From: Candidatus Bathyarchaeota archaeon
GTDB taxonomy: Archaea > Thermoproteota > Bathyarchaeia > Bathyarchaeales > SOJC01
Assembly: GCA_029882535.1 (NCBI GenBank)
Contig: JAOUKM010000001.1
Span: 22,037-86,036 of the forward strand
Direction: 5' to 3'
Length of the DNA stretch: 64,000 bases
Below, piece after piece: positions 1-7,832 of this stretch (within the stretch, counting starts at the first letter, position 1; each line of letters starts with the position of its first letter). A program made the position numbers and the translations under genes. The notes under the pieces are model-generated. The model did no database searches. It worked only from the letters and a program-made list of their open reading frames with translations, and was not told where the DNA came from.

Positions 1-663
1 GTCGCTGGAATCTATAGACGCTGTAGTTGCGCCTGTTTTTGCTAAAGCTAGGCCTTCTTTGAGCCTTGCATGGGGCATCAGAACAGCGTCCACAAGCTTC
101 TTTCTAATTTTCGGTGGTGCAGTGAGTTTCGCTGTTAATATTTTAAGGCCCAACGATGTTAAGCCGAATAAGCCTGTTGTGGCTACAATGTCTCCTGGGT
201 GTGCGCCGTTGCGTAAGATGAGGTTTTCTTTTTTTGTTAATCCGAAAGCTGCAATGCTAATTATGAGGTCTTGTGTTTCGCTTGTGTCTCCTCCCAAGAC
301 GTAGGTGTCGTATTCTCTTGCGCCCGCATTCAAGCCTTTTCCAATCTGCGTTATATCTTTCTTTGTTAAGTTTCGCGGGATGCCTAATGAAACAAGGAGC
401 CCTAAGGGTTTTACACCTTTTGCAGCGAAGTCGCTGATGTTCATGACGACTGCTTTGCGAGCAGCCTGCCAATAGGTCATTTGGGGTGGGACATCTGTTT
501 TGCCTACAAGCATGTCTGTTTTTAGAACTGCGAGGTTGTTGTCGTTGTATCTGATGGTTGAAACGTCGTCGCCGAAAGACACCGGCATGTTGGGGGCTTT
601 GTTCAGGTGTTTACAGATGGTTTCAATTATTTTGCGTTCGCCAAGCTTCTCTGCTGTGCCCAA
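1..663 (-). CDS. thiL: thiamine-monophosphate kinase, 3' end cut by window start
   Basis: ThiL phosphorylates thiamine monophosphate to thiamine diphosphate, the cofactor needed by the E1 enzyme encoded further along this window. Reading the minus strand from a TTG at 663-661 gives an uninterrupted 221-codon frame to the window edge. It contains the ThiL landmarks FGDDVS, LAVLKTDMLV, TYWQAARKAVVMNISD, LGGDTSE, PGDIVATTGLFG and, at the edge, a SIDSSD motif that in the family continues as DGL. The C-terminal part lies outside the window. No upstream ATG exists in this frame, so the start must be TTG (661) or an uncommon codon. A TATA-like box lies 45 bases upstream. Confidence 0.88.
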   Translation of the reverse strand, partial: MGTAEKLGERKIIETICKHLNKAPNMPVSFGDDVSTIRYNDNNLAVLKTDMLVGKTDVPPQMTYWQAARKAVVMNISDFAAKGVKPLGLLVSLGIPRNLTKKDITQIGKGLNAGAREYDTYVLGGDTSETQDLIISIAAFGLTKKENLILRNGAHPGDIVATTGLFGLTSLGLKILTAKLTAPPKIRKKLVDAVLMPHARLKEGLALAKTGATTASIDSSD

Positions 664-707
664 GTCAGTAACACCTTCTCTTGGTAAAGAATTGTTGTGG
701 TTTGGCT

Positions 708-715
708 TAAATATT
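708..715 (-). promoter_or_regulatory. TATA-like box for thiL
   Basis: ATATTTAA on the minus strand, about 45 bases upstream of the proposed thiL TTG start, is in the right place for an archaeal promoter with a short leader. Confidence 0.4.
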
Positions 716-752
716 AGCAAATATCAGCCACGTTTACGGGAAGGGGAAATGG

Positions 753-760
753 TTAAATTT
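753..760 (+). promoter_or_regulatory. TATA-like box for the GNAT gene
   Basis: TTAAATTT lies 27-34 bases before the TTG start at 787, the spacing expected for a leaderless archaeal transcript. With the thiL box it makes a divergent intergenic promoter region. Confidence 0.4.
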
Positions 761-786
761 GTGGATGATGTTTTGCTGTAGGAAAT

Positions 787-1746
787 TTGGAGGAAAATAA
801 TTTGCTGAAAATTCGCCAGTTTGTTCAGGGAAGAGATGAAGAAGACTGGGTTAGGGTACGGAATGCTGCGTTCAAAGAATATGAGGATGACAGGCAGATT
901 GCAGTGGATGAGTTTAGGATTTTTGAAAAAGCGCCTGATTTTGATTCTAAAGGAAGATTCATTGCAGAACTAGATGGAAAGCCTGTTGGAATTATTCATG
1001 CTCATGTTGACAAAAAAAGAGAAGAAAGGAAAGGTTTCATAAGGTCTTTTGGGATTATTCCCGAGTTTCGAGGTAAGGGAGTAGAGGAAAAGCTTGTGAA
1101 TATTGCTCTGAAGGAGTTGAAGAGTCGCGGGATGGAAATTGTTCAAGGTTGGGCTGTTGATACTAGGGAAGATAGGATCCGCCTTTGGGAAAACTTGGGT
1201 TTTAAGTTGGTTCGGAAGTTTAGTTTGATGAAAAGGGACTTGGACAAGATCCCTTCAGATATTGGGGAGAACAAGGAAGTGGTGTTGAAGCCGCTTCGAA
1301 AGGATTTAGATGAGGATTTGAAGGTGCTTACTTGGCTTAGCAACGAATGTTTCAAGGAGCATTTTAACTTTAGACCTGGCACTTTTGAGGAGATGGTTTA
1401 TTGGTTGCGGAAGGATCCGTGGTTTAAGGAGCAAGTATGGTTTTTTACCATTTTTGACGAGGAACATGTGGGTTATATTGGTGTGGGGATTGATGAGAAG
1501 TATAATGTGGAGAAGAATGTGAAGAGCGGTTGGATTATGGATATCGGTGTGTTGAAGCCTAATAGAATAAGGGGGATTGGTACGAGGTTGATGTTGCAAG
1601 GCATGGAAACGTTGAAAGCTAAAGGTATGACTACGGCGATGTTGGGTGTGGATGATTGGAATGTGACGAAGGCAATGAAATTGTATGAGAAGGTTGGCTT
1701 CAAAGTGGTTAAGAAGGACTTTACCTACGAAAGAAACCTTGAATGA
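787..1746 (+). CDS. tandem GNAT-family N-acetyltransferase
   Basis: A 319-residue protein with two GNAT acyltransferase folds. The N-terminal half has the acetyl-CoA-binding motif A region (FGIIPEFRGKGVEEKLVNIA, about residues 90-109) and a RLWENLGF segment. The C-terminal half repeats it (IGVLKPNRIRGIGTRLM, then KLYEKVGFKVV). Such tandem enzymes transfer an acyl group from CoA to an amine; the substrate cannot be told. The start is TTG at 787, with another TTG 15 bases on (802) preceded by a GGAGG-like run at 789-793. The gene is transcribed away from thiL and ends just before tRNA-Thr. Confidence 0.8.
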   Translation: MEENNLLKIRQFVQGRDEEDWVRVRNAAFKEYEDDRQIAVDEFRIFEKAPDFDSKGRFIAELDGKPVGIIHAHVDKKREERKGFIRSFGIIPEFRGKGVEEKLVNIALKELKSRGMEIVQGWAVDTREDRIRLWENLGFKLVRKFSLMKRDLDKIPSDIGENKEVVLKPLRKDLDEDLKVLTWLSNECFKEHFNFRPGTFEEMVYWLRKDPWFKEQVWFFTIFDEEHVGYIGVGIDEKYNVEKNVKSGWIMDIGVLKPNRIRGIGTRLMLQGMETLKAKGMTTAMLGVDDWNVTKAMKLYEKVGFKVVKKDFTYERNLE

Positions 1747-1784
1747 TCCCGCAATCTCCTTTTTTCTTGCTGAGTTTGCGAATG

Positions 1785-1792
1785 TTTAAAAT
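1785..1792 (+). promoter_or_regulatory. TATA-like box for tRNA-Thr(CGU)
   Basis: TTTAAAAT sits 29-36 bases upstream of the mature tRNA 5' end, the usual archaeal tRNA promoter spacing. Confidence 0.5.
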
Positions 1793-1820
1793 GCTGTTTT
1801 GCTCAGTCATTTAGCAGTGC

Positions 1821-1894
1821 GCCTCGGTGGCTCAGCCTGGTAGAGCAACGGTTTCGTAAACCGTCGGTCGCGGGATCAAAGCCCGCCCGAGGCT
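1821..1894 (+). tRNA. tRNA-Thr (anticodon CGU)
   Basis: A 74-base cloverleaf without intron or encoded CCA. The acceptor stem GCCTCGG/CCGAGGC pairs perfectly. The anticodon stem is ACGGT/ACCGT and the loop TTCGTAA has anticodon CGT at 1855-1857, reading ACG. The T stem GCGGG/CCCGC is perfect, but the T loop is ATCAAAG instead of TTCAAAT: positions 54 and 60 are changed. Acceptor and T stems are the same as in the tRNA-Thr(GGU) at 18631-18704. Confidence 0.93.
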
Positions 1895-1931
1895 TCAACT
1901 TTTAGAGAATAATAGAAAGGAGAAGGAGAAG

Positions 1932-3692
1932 TCATGGTTGCCAGCTTTGTCCATAATGTGATGTGCATCTTACCACGTCGTATATATCGATTATACCATC
2001 GCCGTCAATGTCGGAGTTTGGCTTGTAGTTCGGATCTCCTGCTTGAGACCGATAGATACCAGTGATTTTTACCACGTCATATATGTCCACGTCTCGGTCG
2101 CCATCAACATCGCCAGAAATACTCACAAAAACCCAGCCGTATACGAGCAAGCTATCCGAAGTTTCTGCTTCGTTTGACACTGGAGTGGCATACGCGCTTA
2201 CGTTGTAGTTGCCCTTAGCCCAACCTGTTGTATCCCACGTTAAGGTAATAGTTGTGGAGTTTCCGCTTGTTAAGGTGATATTTGTAAGCGTGTCGATGAG
2301 TGTTGTGTTGGCGTAGAGTGTTACGTTGAAAGTTTCTGCAAAATTGCCTTGATTTTCGACTGATACGTTTATGCTTGTGGAGAATCCTTGTCCAATTATG
2401 GTTCTTACGGGTTTTATGCTAGTTATAGCTATGTCGTAGGTTGCGTTTATTGCTTTGTCTGTAATATAAGTGAAGACTGGTAGCCAACGTTGGATTATGG
2501 CTTCGATGTTATCAGGGTCAGGGTTGAAGAATTCGGAGACACCTTTTACCCACCACGAGTTTGGGTATGGTCCAGGTTCGTATTGCCATGCACTGTCGTT
2601 TGTATAGATTTCACACGTGAAAGCCATTATGCTTCTGTTGCCGTACATCCAGTCATCCCAAACACCAGAAGTCGTATACCATGCTCCTGACTGCCCATAC
2701 CAACATCCCACAAGACTCGAAATTTGACTTGCAGTTTCATTGAACGTTTCATGGTCTGGCGGAAAAACTGTTGAATAGCTCCATGGATAAATAATGCATT
2801 CGGCACCAGAATGGAAACTTACAGCGTATCTGAAATTGTGTTGCAGGGTGAAGTCCCTTATGGCTTGTGTTTCTGGTTCTGAGAATGGTGCTAGTCCACG
2901 GTAGTCTTCTGCAGATGGGTCGGTGCTACCGCTTTGAACGGTTGCGTTCCATTGATAGCCATAGTTTCTGTTTAGGTCAACGCCTCCTACAAAGTCTTCG
3001 TTTAAAAAGCCATCGCCATCATCATCTACGCCTTCATATCCAGTTGGAAAATGTTGCCAGAACTCCTCTATGTAACCGTCCCCGTCTTCATCGTCAGGTG
3101 GATCCTCATCAAATAAGCCATCATTATCTTCATCTGTAGGTCTAGCATTTTTCCTTTGCCAATCATTGGCTTCGAATAGGTCGAAGCCATCAACATTGAG
3201 TGCCACAACTACGTAGATTTCACATGTGTTGATTAGTTCCGTTATGGTAGTGTTCGAACCATAATTCGTGGCGGCATGAACAACAAAATATAAGAGAAGC
3301 TCGGCACTTATAAGCTCACGAGCATGATGGTAACCTACGAAAAGAACTTCCGATTTTGACTTTTGGTCTGTTTCGTTTGTCAGCCGCACACAATAGATGT
3401 CACGGTTCCACCAACTTTTGCCAATAGAAAAAACATCAACAATATTTGGATAAGTTTCGTTCAACGCTAGTAATATTGTAACTATCTCCGTATAGTTGTG
3501 GTAGTGAACCCAATCTATTGGAGGCAAAGAAGTAGGATAGTTATCCTGATTATTTTTGTCAATAATGTGTAGGACAGCATCATCAGCCCAATTCATAGGT
3601 CTAAATTTAGTTGATTGTGTATTGAACTTCAACGTTAAAACGGAGATTAGCAACAGTGCCAATATTATTCTAGAAACTATTCTTTTAGACAA
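1932..3692 (-). CDS. secreted M14 zinc carboxypeptidase with CARDB and dockerin domains
   Basis: An exported metallocarboxypeptidase of 586 residues. A signal-like hydrophobic segment lies at residues 8-22. The M14 domain has the zinc motif HxxE (H123, E126 in YHHARE), the GGVDLNRNYGYQW substrate-binding segment and a later zinc His in SFHSGAE. An Asp/Glu-rich insert (DEDNDGLFDEDPPDDEDGDG) in the catalytic domain looks calcium-binding. A CARDB-like beta domain follows (about 430-515), then about 60 residues with two dockerin-type calcium loops (DVDGDRDVDIYDVV and DIDGDGIIDIYDVV). It probably digests extracellular peptides. The dockerin suggests docking to a cohesin, though dockerin-like modules in archaea may serve other adhesion roles. 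Confidence 0.9.
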   Translation of the reverse strand: MSKRIVSRIILALLLISVLTLKFNTQSTKFRPMNWADDAVLHIIDKNNQDNYPTSLPPIDWVHYHNYTEIVTILLALNETYPNIVDVFSIGKSWWNRDIYCVRLTNETDQKSKSEVLFVGYHHARELISAELLLYFVVHAATNYGSNTTITELINTCEIYVVVALNVDGFDLFEANDWQRKNARPTDEDNDGLFDEDPPDDEDGDGYIEEFWQHFPTGYEGVDDDGDGFLNEDFVGGVDLNRNYGYQWNATVQSGSTDPSAEDYRGLAPFSEPETQAIRDFTLQHNFRYAVSFHSGAECIIYPWSYSTVFPPDHETFNETASQISSLVGCWYGQSGAWYTTSGVWDDWMYGNRSIMAFTCEIYTNDSAWQYEPGPYPNSWWVKGVSEFFNPDPDNIEAIIQRWLPVFTYITDKAINATYDIAITSIKPVRTIIGQGFSTSINVSVENQGNFAETFNVTLYANTTLIDTLTNITLTSGNSTTITLTWDTTGWAKGNYNVSAYATPVSNEAETSDSLLVYGWVFVSISGDVDGDRDVDIYDVVKITGIYRSQAGDPNYKPNSDIDGDGIIDIYDVVRCTSHYGQSWQP

Positions 3693-3793
3693 TTCCTTTC
3701 CTTACAATACTCAGCTATATCGTAGAAATAAGTTTTAGCGAGAATATTCATCGAAATTGGTGCTTGTTATCATGTTGATGAAGTGTTTGATAG

Positions 3794-4351
3794 CTAGAGA
3801 ATGTTTTGTAAATCAGCTAGATAGTTAATAACGTCAACACAGGTTGCTGAAAGATACGGTCGCTTACCCAAAGAAATTTTTCTACTAAAACGCAAAACGT
3901 ATCTTTCATCTTTCTTCGGCAACCCCACCTGATCACCCAAAACAAACACTGGATCCTCTCCAAACTTCATCTTCCAAACGTCTTCACCCTTCTCCTCAAG
4001 AACAAACACATTCCTGTCAACACGCTTCTTCACAAGCTCCTGCAAACTCTCCTTCTCAACACTAATCCCGGGATGCGAACCATCAGACAAAACCTTCCTA
4101 AAAATCTCCTCCCACGTCCGCTCATCCGTCCTTACATCCCACAGACCCCTCCCATCCACAGTCAAACACAACGGAGGCCTAGGCGGCCCACCCAAAACCA
4201 CATGAAAAACAACATCACGCCTCAACGCACCAGAAACAAACAAACCAAACAACAAACACTGATAAACAACATCCAACCTACCCCCCGCCCTCAAACTCCC
4301 GAATTTGCCATCGGTTCTGCCCCGGCGAGAATACAAAATAAACTCTCTCAT
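3794..4351 (-). CDS. trmY: tRNA (pseudouridine(54)-N1)-methyltransferase
   Basis: A 185-residue member of the TrmY (former DUF358) SPOUT methyltransferases. It methylates N1 of pseudouridine 54 in the T loop of archaeal tRNAs, giving m1-Psi54. Recognisable parts are the N-terminal REFILYSRRGRTDGKF, the central LGGPPRPPLCLTVDG and the C-terminal SAM-binding knot VFVLGDQVGLPKKDERYV. The length is close to the usual 190-200. The coding strand is strongly G/T-biased. It is interesting beside a tRNA that lacks U54 (1821-1894). Confidence 0.92.
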   Translation of the reverse strand: MREFILYSRRGRTDGKFGSLRAGGRLDVVYQCLLFGLFVSGALRRDVVFHVVLGGPPRPPLCLTVDGRGLWDVRTDERTWEEIFRKVLSDGSHPGISVEKESLQELVKKRVDRNVFVLEEKGEDVWKMKFGEDPVFVLGDQVGLPKKDERYVLRFSRKISLGKRPYLSATCVDVINYLADLQNIL

Positions 4352-4485
4352 AACACCCCACTAATGATCAACAAGAAAGATTTCTAACTTTCCCTCCTCC
4401 ACTAAACGCCAATTATACCTTGCATCTATCAGACGCCTATCTGGAACATATAATAAAAAGCCTACTTTCCCTTTTCTTTGAAGTT

Positions 4486-5514
4486 CTACGGTTGTATGGC
4501 CAATTTTATCTCAGTCTTGGAACAACCCAGAAGTTTAAATGCCTCTCGAATTTTTCTCAACGGCATTCGCCCAGTAACAAAAGGCTTCACATTTAACACC
4601 CCAGACGCAATAAGATTCAACGCCTTCCTAAAATGCGTAGGAGTCGCATGAAAAGCCCCCATCACCCTAACTTCACCATAATGCAACAGCTCAGTACCCA
4701 CCTCGATTTTGGTTCCAAGCGGACAACCACCAAATTCAAGCACTGTGCCACCTTTATACACCATTTTCAACGCTTGTTCCCAAGTAGCTAGCAAGCCTAT
4801 GGCTTCAATTACTACATCCGCCCCATAACCGCTTGTTAGTTTCTTGACTTGCTCCACAGCATTTTCCATTCGAGCGTTTATTGTTTCGTCTGCCCCAAGT
4901 TTTCGAGCAAACTCAAGTCTTTCATCAACTAAATCAATTATAATTATTCTTCCTGCACCAAGTTTCTTGGCAACAAGTAAATGGAGAAGACCGACGGGCC
5001 CCGCACCAATTATTGCTACAGTGTCACCAAGTTTTATGCCTGCTTCCTCAGCTCCATGGAGAACACAAGCGAGAGGTTCAGTTATCGCGGCTTCTTCATA
5101 AGTAACGTGAGATGGAATTTCTTGCGTGTTGACCCGAACTGTGCGGGCTGGAACGCGAATGTACTCGGCGTAGGCGCCCCACAGCCAAAGCATGTCCTCA
5201 CACAAGTTGTATTTTCCTTTTTGACACATCTTACACCGCAGACAGGGAGCACTATTTCCCGCTCGAATCCGCATGCCTTTCTTAGGCCACGTTACGCCTT
5301 CACCAATCTCAACAACATCGCCTGCCCACTCATGCCCAAAAATTGTTGGCAACTTGATTATTTTCTCTACGTATCCTCTCTGAAAAATCTTCAAATCTGT
5401 ACCGCAGGTTGTTGCGGCTTTAATCTTGACTAAGACCTCTCCAGAGCCTATCTGCGGCTTTTCGACATATCCTACTCGAAGGTCCTTTACCCCGTAAAGC
5501 ATTGCGGCTCTCAT
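4486..5514 (-). CDS. zinc-dependent medium-chain alcohol/polyol dehydrogenase
   Basis: An MDR-superfamily NAD(P)-dependent dehydrogenase of 342 residues. The catalytic-zinc residues are Cys in TTCGTDLK, and His-Glu in FGHEWAG. The structural-zinc lobe has four cysteines (CLRCKMC then NLC). The dinucleotide fold is IGAGPVGLL, with IIIDLVDERLEFA after it. The ATG at 5514 is preferred over 5529: it follows a GGTGA Shine-Dalgarno that overlaps the end of the upstream dehydrogenase gene. Resembles threonine/sorbitol/butanediol dehydrogenases; substrate unknown. Last gene of the probable E1-E2-dehydrogenase operon. Confidence 0.85.
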   Translation of the reverse strand: MRAAMLYGVKDLRVGYVEKPQIGSGEVLVKIKAATTCGTDLKIFQRGYVEKIIKLPTIFGHEWAGDVVEIGEGVTWPKKGMRIRAGNSAPCLRCKMCQKGKYNLCEDMLWLWGAYAEYIRVPARTVRVNTQEIPSHVTYEEAAITEPLACVLHGAEEAGIKLGDTVAIIGAGPVGLLHLLVAKKLGAGRIIIIDLVDERLEFARKLGADETINARMENAVEQVKKLTSGYGADVVIEAIGLLATWEQALKMVYKGGTVLEFGGCPLGTKIEVGTELLHYGEVRVMGAFHATPTHFRKALNLIASGVLNVKPFVTGRMPLRKIREAFKLLGCSKTEIKLAIQP

Positions 5515-5518
5515 TTTT

Positions 5519-6547
5519 TCACCGCTCATTCAACACCACCACTTTTATACATTCCTTGCTTCTCGCCGCTGTTTGGAACGCCTCCACGGTTCTACTTAAC
5601 GGAAACCTATGCGTTATCAGGGTTTTTGCATCAATTCTTTTTGTCTGAATGAGCTTGAGAGCAGTTCTAGTTTCTATGTGCGATGTTGAATAAGAGGGTA
5701 TTAGTTTGATTTCAGAGAAGAACAGTTTATTCGGGCTTAGTCGCATAAAATCTTCTGATTGAGTAGGTGCAAAAACACATAAAGTTCCACCTTTGGAACA
5801 AAGTTCCATTCCAGCAAGATAAGCATTAACGTTGGGTGCAGTGACAATAACAACGTCTGCGCCCCGTCCGTCAGTTGCTTTCTTAACCACATCAATAAGG
5901 CTTTCTGTCTCCGGGTTAACCGTCAAATCTGCACCTAAACGTTTAGCTGCTTTCAGCCTATAATCAATAAAATCAGTAACTATAACTTGGCTTGCACCCA
6001 AAATTCGTAAGAGCATCGTGTGAATAATCCCTGAGGGCCCAGCGCCAACAACTACAGCCGAGTCTGATGCTTGGATATTACATTTGTTTAAGGCTCGAAT
6101 GCAACATCCAACTGGTTCTACGAGGGCTGCTTCTTCGAAGGAAAGTTCATGGGGAATTTTTAAGGTGTCGGTTCGAAGGTTTGGCGCTGGAACTTTAAAG
6201 TACTCCGCGAAGCCACCTGGTTCCAGATGAGTTTTTGTGAACTGTTCGCACAAGGTGTAGGCTCCGCGTCGGCAGTAGTGGCAGGTTAAACAGGCAATAT
6301 GATGGTGGGCGAAAACTCTGTCACCCACCTCAAAGCCCTCTACTTTGCTGCCAACTTTAGCAACTACGCCCGATGGTTCATGTCCAAGCACTAGAGGTAC
6401 ACGCGTTTTTAAGTACCACTCCATTAGATCGGAGCCGCATACCCCACAAGCCTTCATCTCCACTAAGATTTCTTGCGCACCAATTTTGGGTATAGGCATG
6501 TCTTCGATTAGCATGTTGTCGAGGCTGTAGTACACGACGGCCTTCAT
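5519..6547 (-). CDS. zinc-dependent medium-chain alcohol/polyol dehydrogenase
   Basis: A second MDR dehydrogenase, 342 residues, paralogous to its downstream neighbour. The catalytic zinc site is Cys in CGVCGSD and His-Glu in LGHEPSG. The structural zinc cysteines are CLTCHYC and TLC. The nucleotide fold is VVGAGPSGII. Its stop (5519) is 4 bases from the neighbour's start, so translation is probably coupled. Two paralogues after E1 and E2 genes recall bacterial acetoin/2,3-butanediol loci, but the sequence alone does not fix the substrate. Confidence 0.85.
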   Translation of the reverse strand: MKAVVYYSLDNMLIEDMPIPKIGAQEILVEMKACGVCGSDLMEWYLKTRVPLVLGHEPSGVVAKVGSKVEGFEVGDRVFAHHHIACLTCHYCRRGAYTLCEQFTKTHLEPGGFAEYFKVPAPNLRTDTLKIPHELSFEEAALVEPVGCCIRALNKCNIQASDSAVVVGAGPSGIIHTMLLRILGASQVIVTDFIDYRLKAAKRLGADLTVNPETESLIDVVKKATDGRGADVVIVTAPNVNAYLAGMELCSKGGTLCVFAPTQSEDFMRLSPNKLFFSEIKLIPSYSTSHIETRTALKLIQTKRIDAKTLITHRFPLSRTVEAFQTAARSKECIKVVVLNER

Positions 6548-6665
6548 AGATGATCACTGGGATTTGAGAAAGACTGTGACGCACTTAAGATTTTTCCAAG
6601 AGATAGGCTGCTACGTGAACATAAACACAGAAAATGGAATAACCAATCTCGTTTTTGGATGTGTC

Positions 6666-7817
6666 TTATTCAGTTGTAATTCTCGCTTCAATTATTTCTT
6701 TTATTTTTCTCAAGAATATGGATGCGGGTGCGCCGTCTATTATTCTGTGGTCATACGCAAGCGTAAGCGTCATCACAGGCTTGACTACAATTTCTTTACC
6801 TGCGGCAACTGGTTTCTCCACCGTACATCCCGCTGCAAGTATGGCGGCCTCAGGAGGATTGATTATTGGCAAGAACGTTTTCACACCATACATTCCAAGG
6901 TTTGTCACCGTAAAAGTTCCACCAGTTAATTGTTCCTTTGACAGCTTACCCCGTCGTGCTTTCTCAGCTAATTCCTCTAATTCTGAAGATGTTTTTGCAA
7001 GCTGTTTTTTATCTGCATTACCTATAATAGGAACAACAAGACCCTTGTCGGTGGAAACAGCTACGCCTATGTTAATGTCTTCATAAACTTGGATTTTCCC
7101 ATCTATTAACGTGGAGTTTACCGTTGGATGCTCACGCAAAGCCTTCGCCACCGCATAGACCAATATTGCTGTGTAGGAAGACTGGGTTTTTTCTTGCAGT
7201 TTTACGGCTTCCGTCATGTCAACATCCATTATGATGAAGCTGTGGGGTGCTGTCTGAAAACTGGAAGCAACACGTTCTGCAGTTGTTCTCCTAATACCCG
7301 TTAAAGGAATTACCTCTCTTACCCGTGGTGTCAGCTCGGTTTTTTCTTCTATGAAACGTTTGACATCTTCTTCTGCAATTCTTCCTTCAGGACCAGTGCC
7401 TTGTACTTGCGTCAAATCGATGTTGCGTTCTTTCGCCAGTCTTTTTGCTGCGGGTGAAGCCAAAACACGTTCTCTGACTACAGTTGTCTCTGTTTCTTTC
7501 CTTACCGCAGCCTTTTCGACAAGTTTAGTAGGAGGAGCCTCAGCTGCAATTGCAACTTCAACTTCGGGCAACTCCTCGTCGGGTGCAGCTATCAAAGCAA
7601 GTGTGGCGCCCACAGGCATGTCCACACCCTCCTCAGCTAAGATTTTTCGAAGAACCCCTGCCGTAGATGCCTCAACGTCGTATGTGACTTTTTCGGAAAG
7701 CACTTCTACAACGGGTTCGCCTTTTTCAACTGTTTCGCCTTCTTTCTTAAACCATTGGATTACGCTACCAGTTTTCATTGTTAGGCTGAGTCGGGGCATG
7801 AGGATTTTTGTGACCAA
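6666..7817 (-). CDS. 2-oxoacid (or acetoin) dehydrogenase complex E2, lipoyl acyltransferase
   Basis: The 383-residue dihydrolipoamide acyltransferase core of a 2-oxoacid dehydrogenase complex. Residues 1-75 form one lipoyl domain, with the lipoylated lysine at K43 (LSEKVTYDVEA). About 114-152 is the peripheral-subunit binding domain (ASPAAKRLAKERNIDL..GTGPEGRI). From about 165 is the catalytic domain, ending in the DHRIIDG motif with the active-site His. The single lipoyl domain and short linkers are typical of archaeal and acetoin-type E2s. It lies 15 bases downstream of E1. No E3 or lipoate ligase gene is in the window. Confidence 0.92.
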   Translation of the reverse strand: MVTKILMPRLSLTMKTGSVIQWFKKEGETVEKGEPVVEVLSEKVTYDVEASTAGVLRKILAEEGVDMPVGATLALIAAPDEELPEVEVAIAAEAPPTKLVEKAAVRKETETTVVRERVLASPAAKRLAKERNIDLTQVQGTGPEGRIAEEDVKRFIEEKTELTPRVREVIPLTGIRRTTAERVASSFQTAPHSFIIMDVDMTEAVKLQEKTQSSYTAILVYAVAKALREHPTVNSTLIDGKIQVYEDINIGVAVSTDKGLVVPIIGNADKKQLAKTSSELEELAEKARRGKLSKEQLTGGTFTVTNLGMYGVKTFLPIINPPEAAILAAGCTVEKPVAAGKEIVVKPVMTLTLAYDHRIIDGAPASIFLRKIKEIIEARITTE

Positions 7818-7832
7818 AATAGTTCACTCCTT

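Noticed and set aside
4073..4387. Plus-strand ORF of 104 codons rich in Thr, Pro and Gln
   Set aside because: Lies antisense to trmY and has low-complexity composition.
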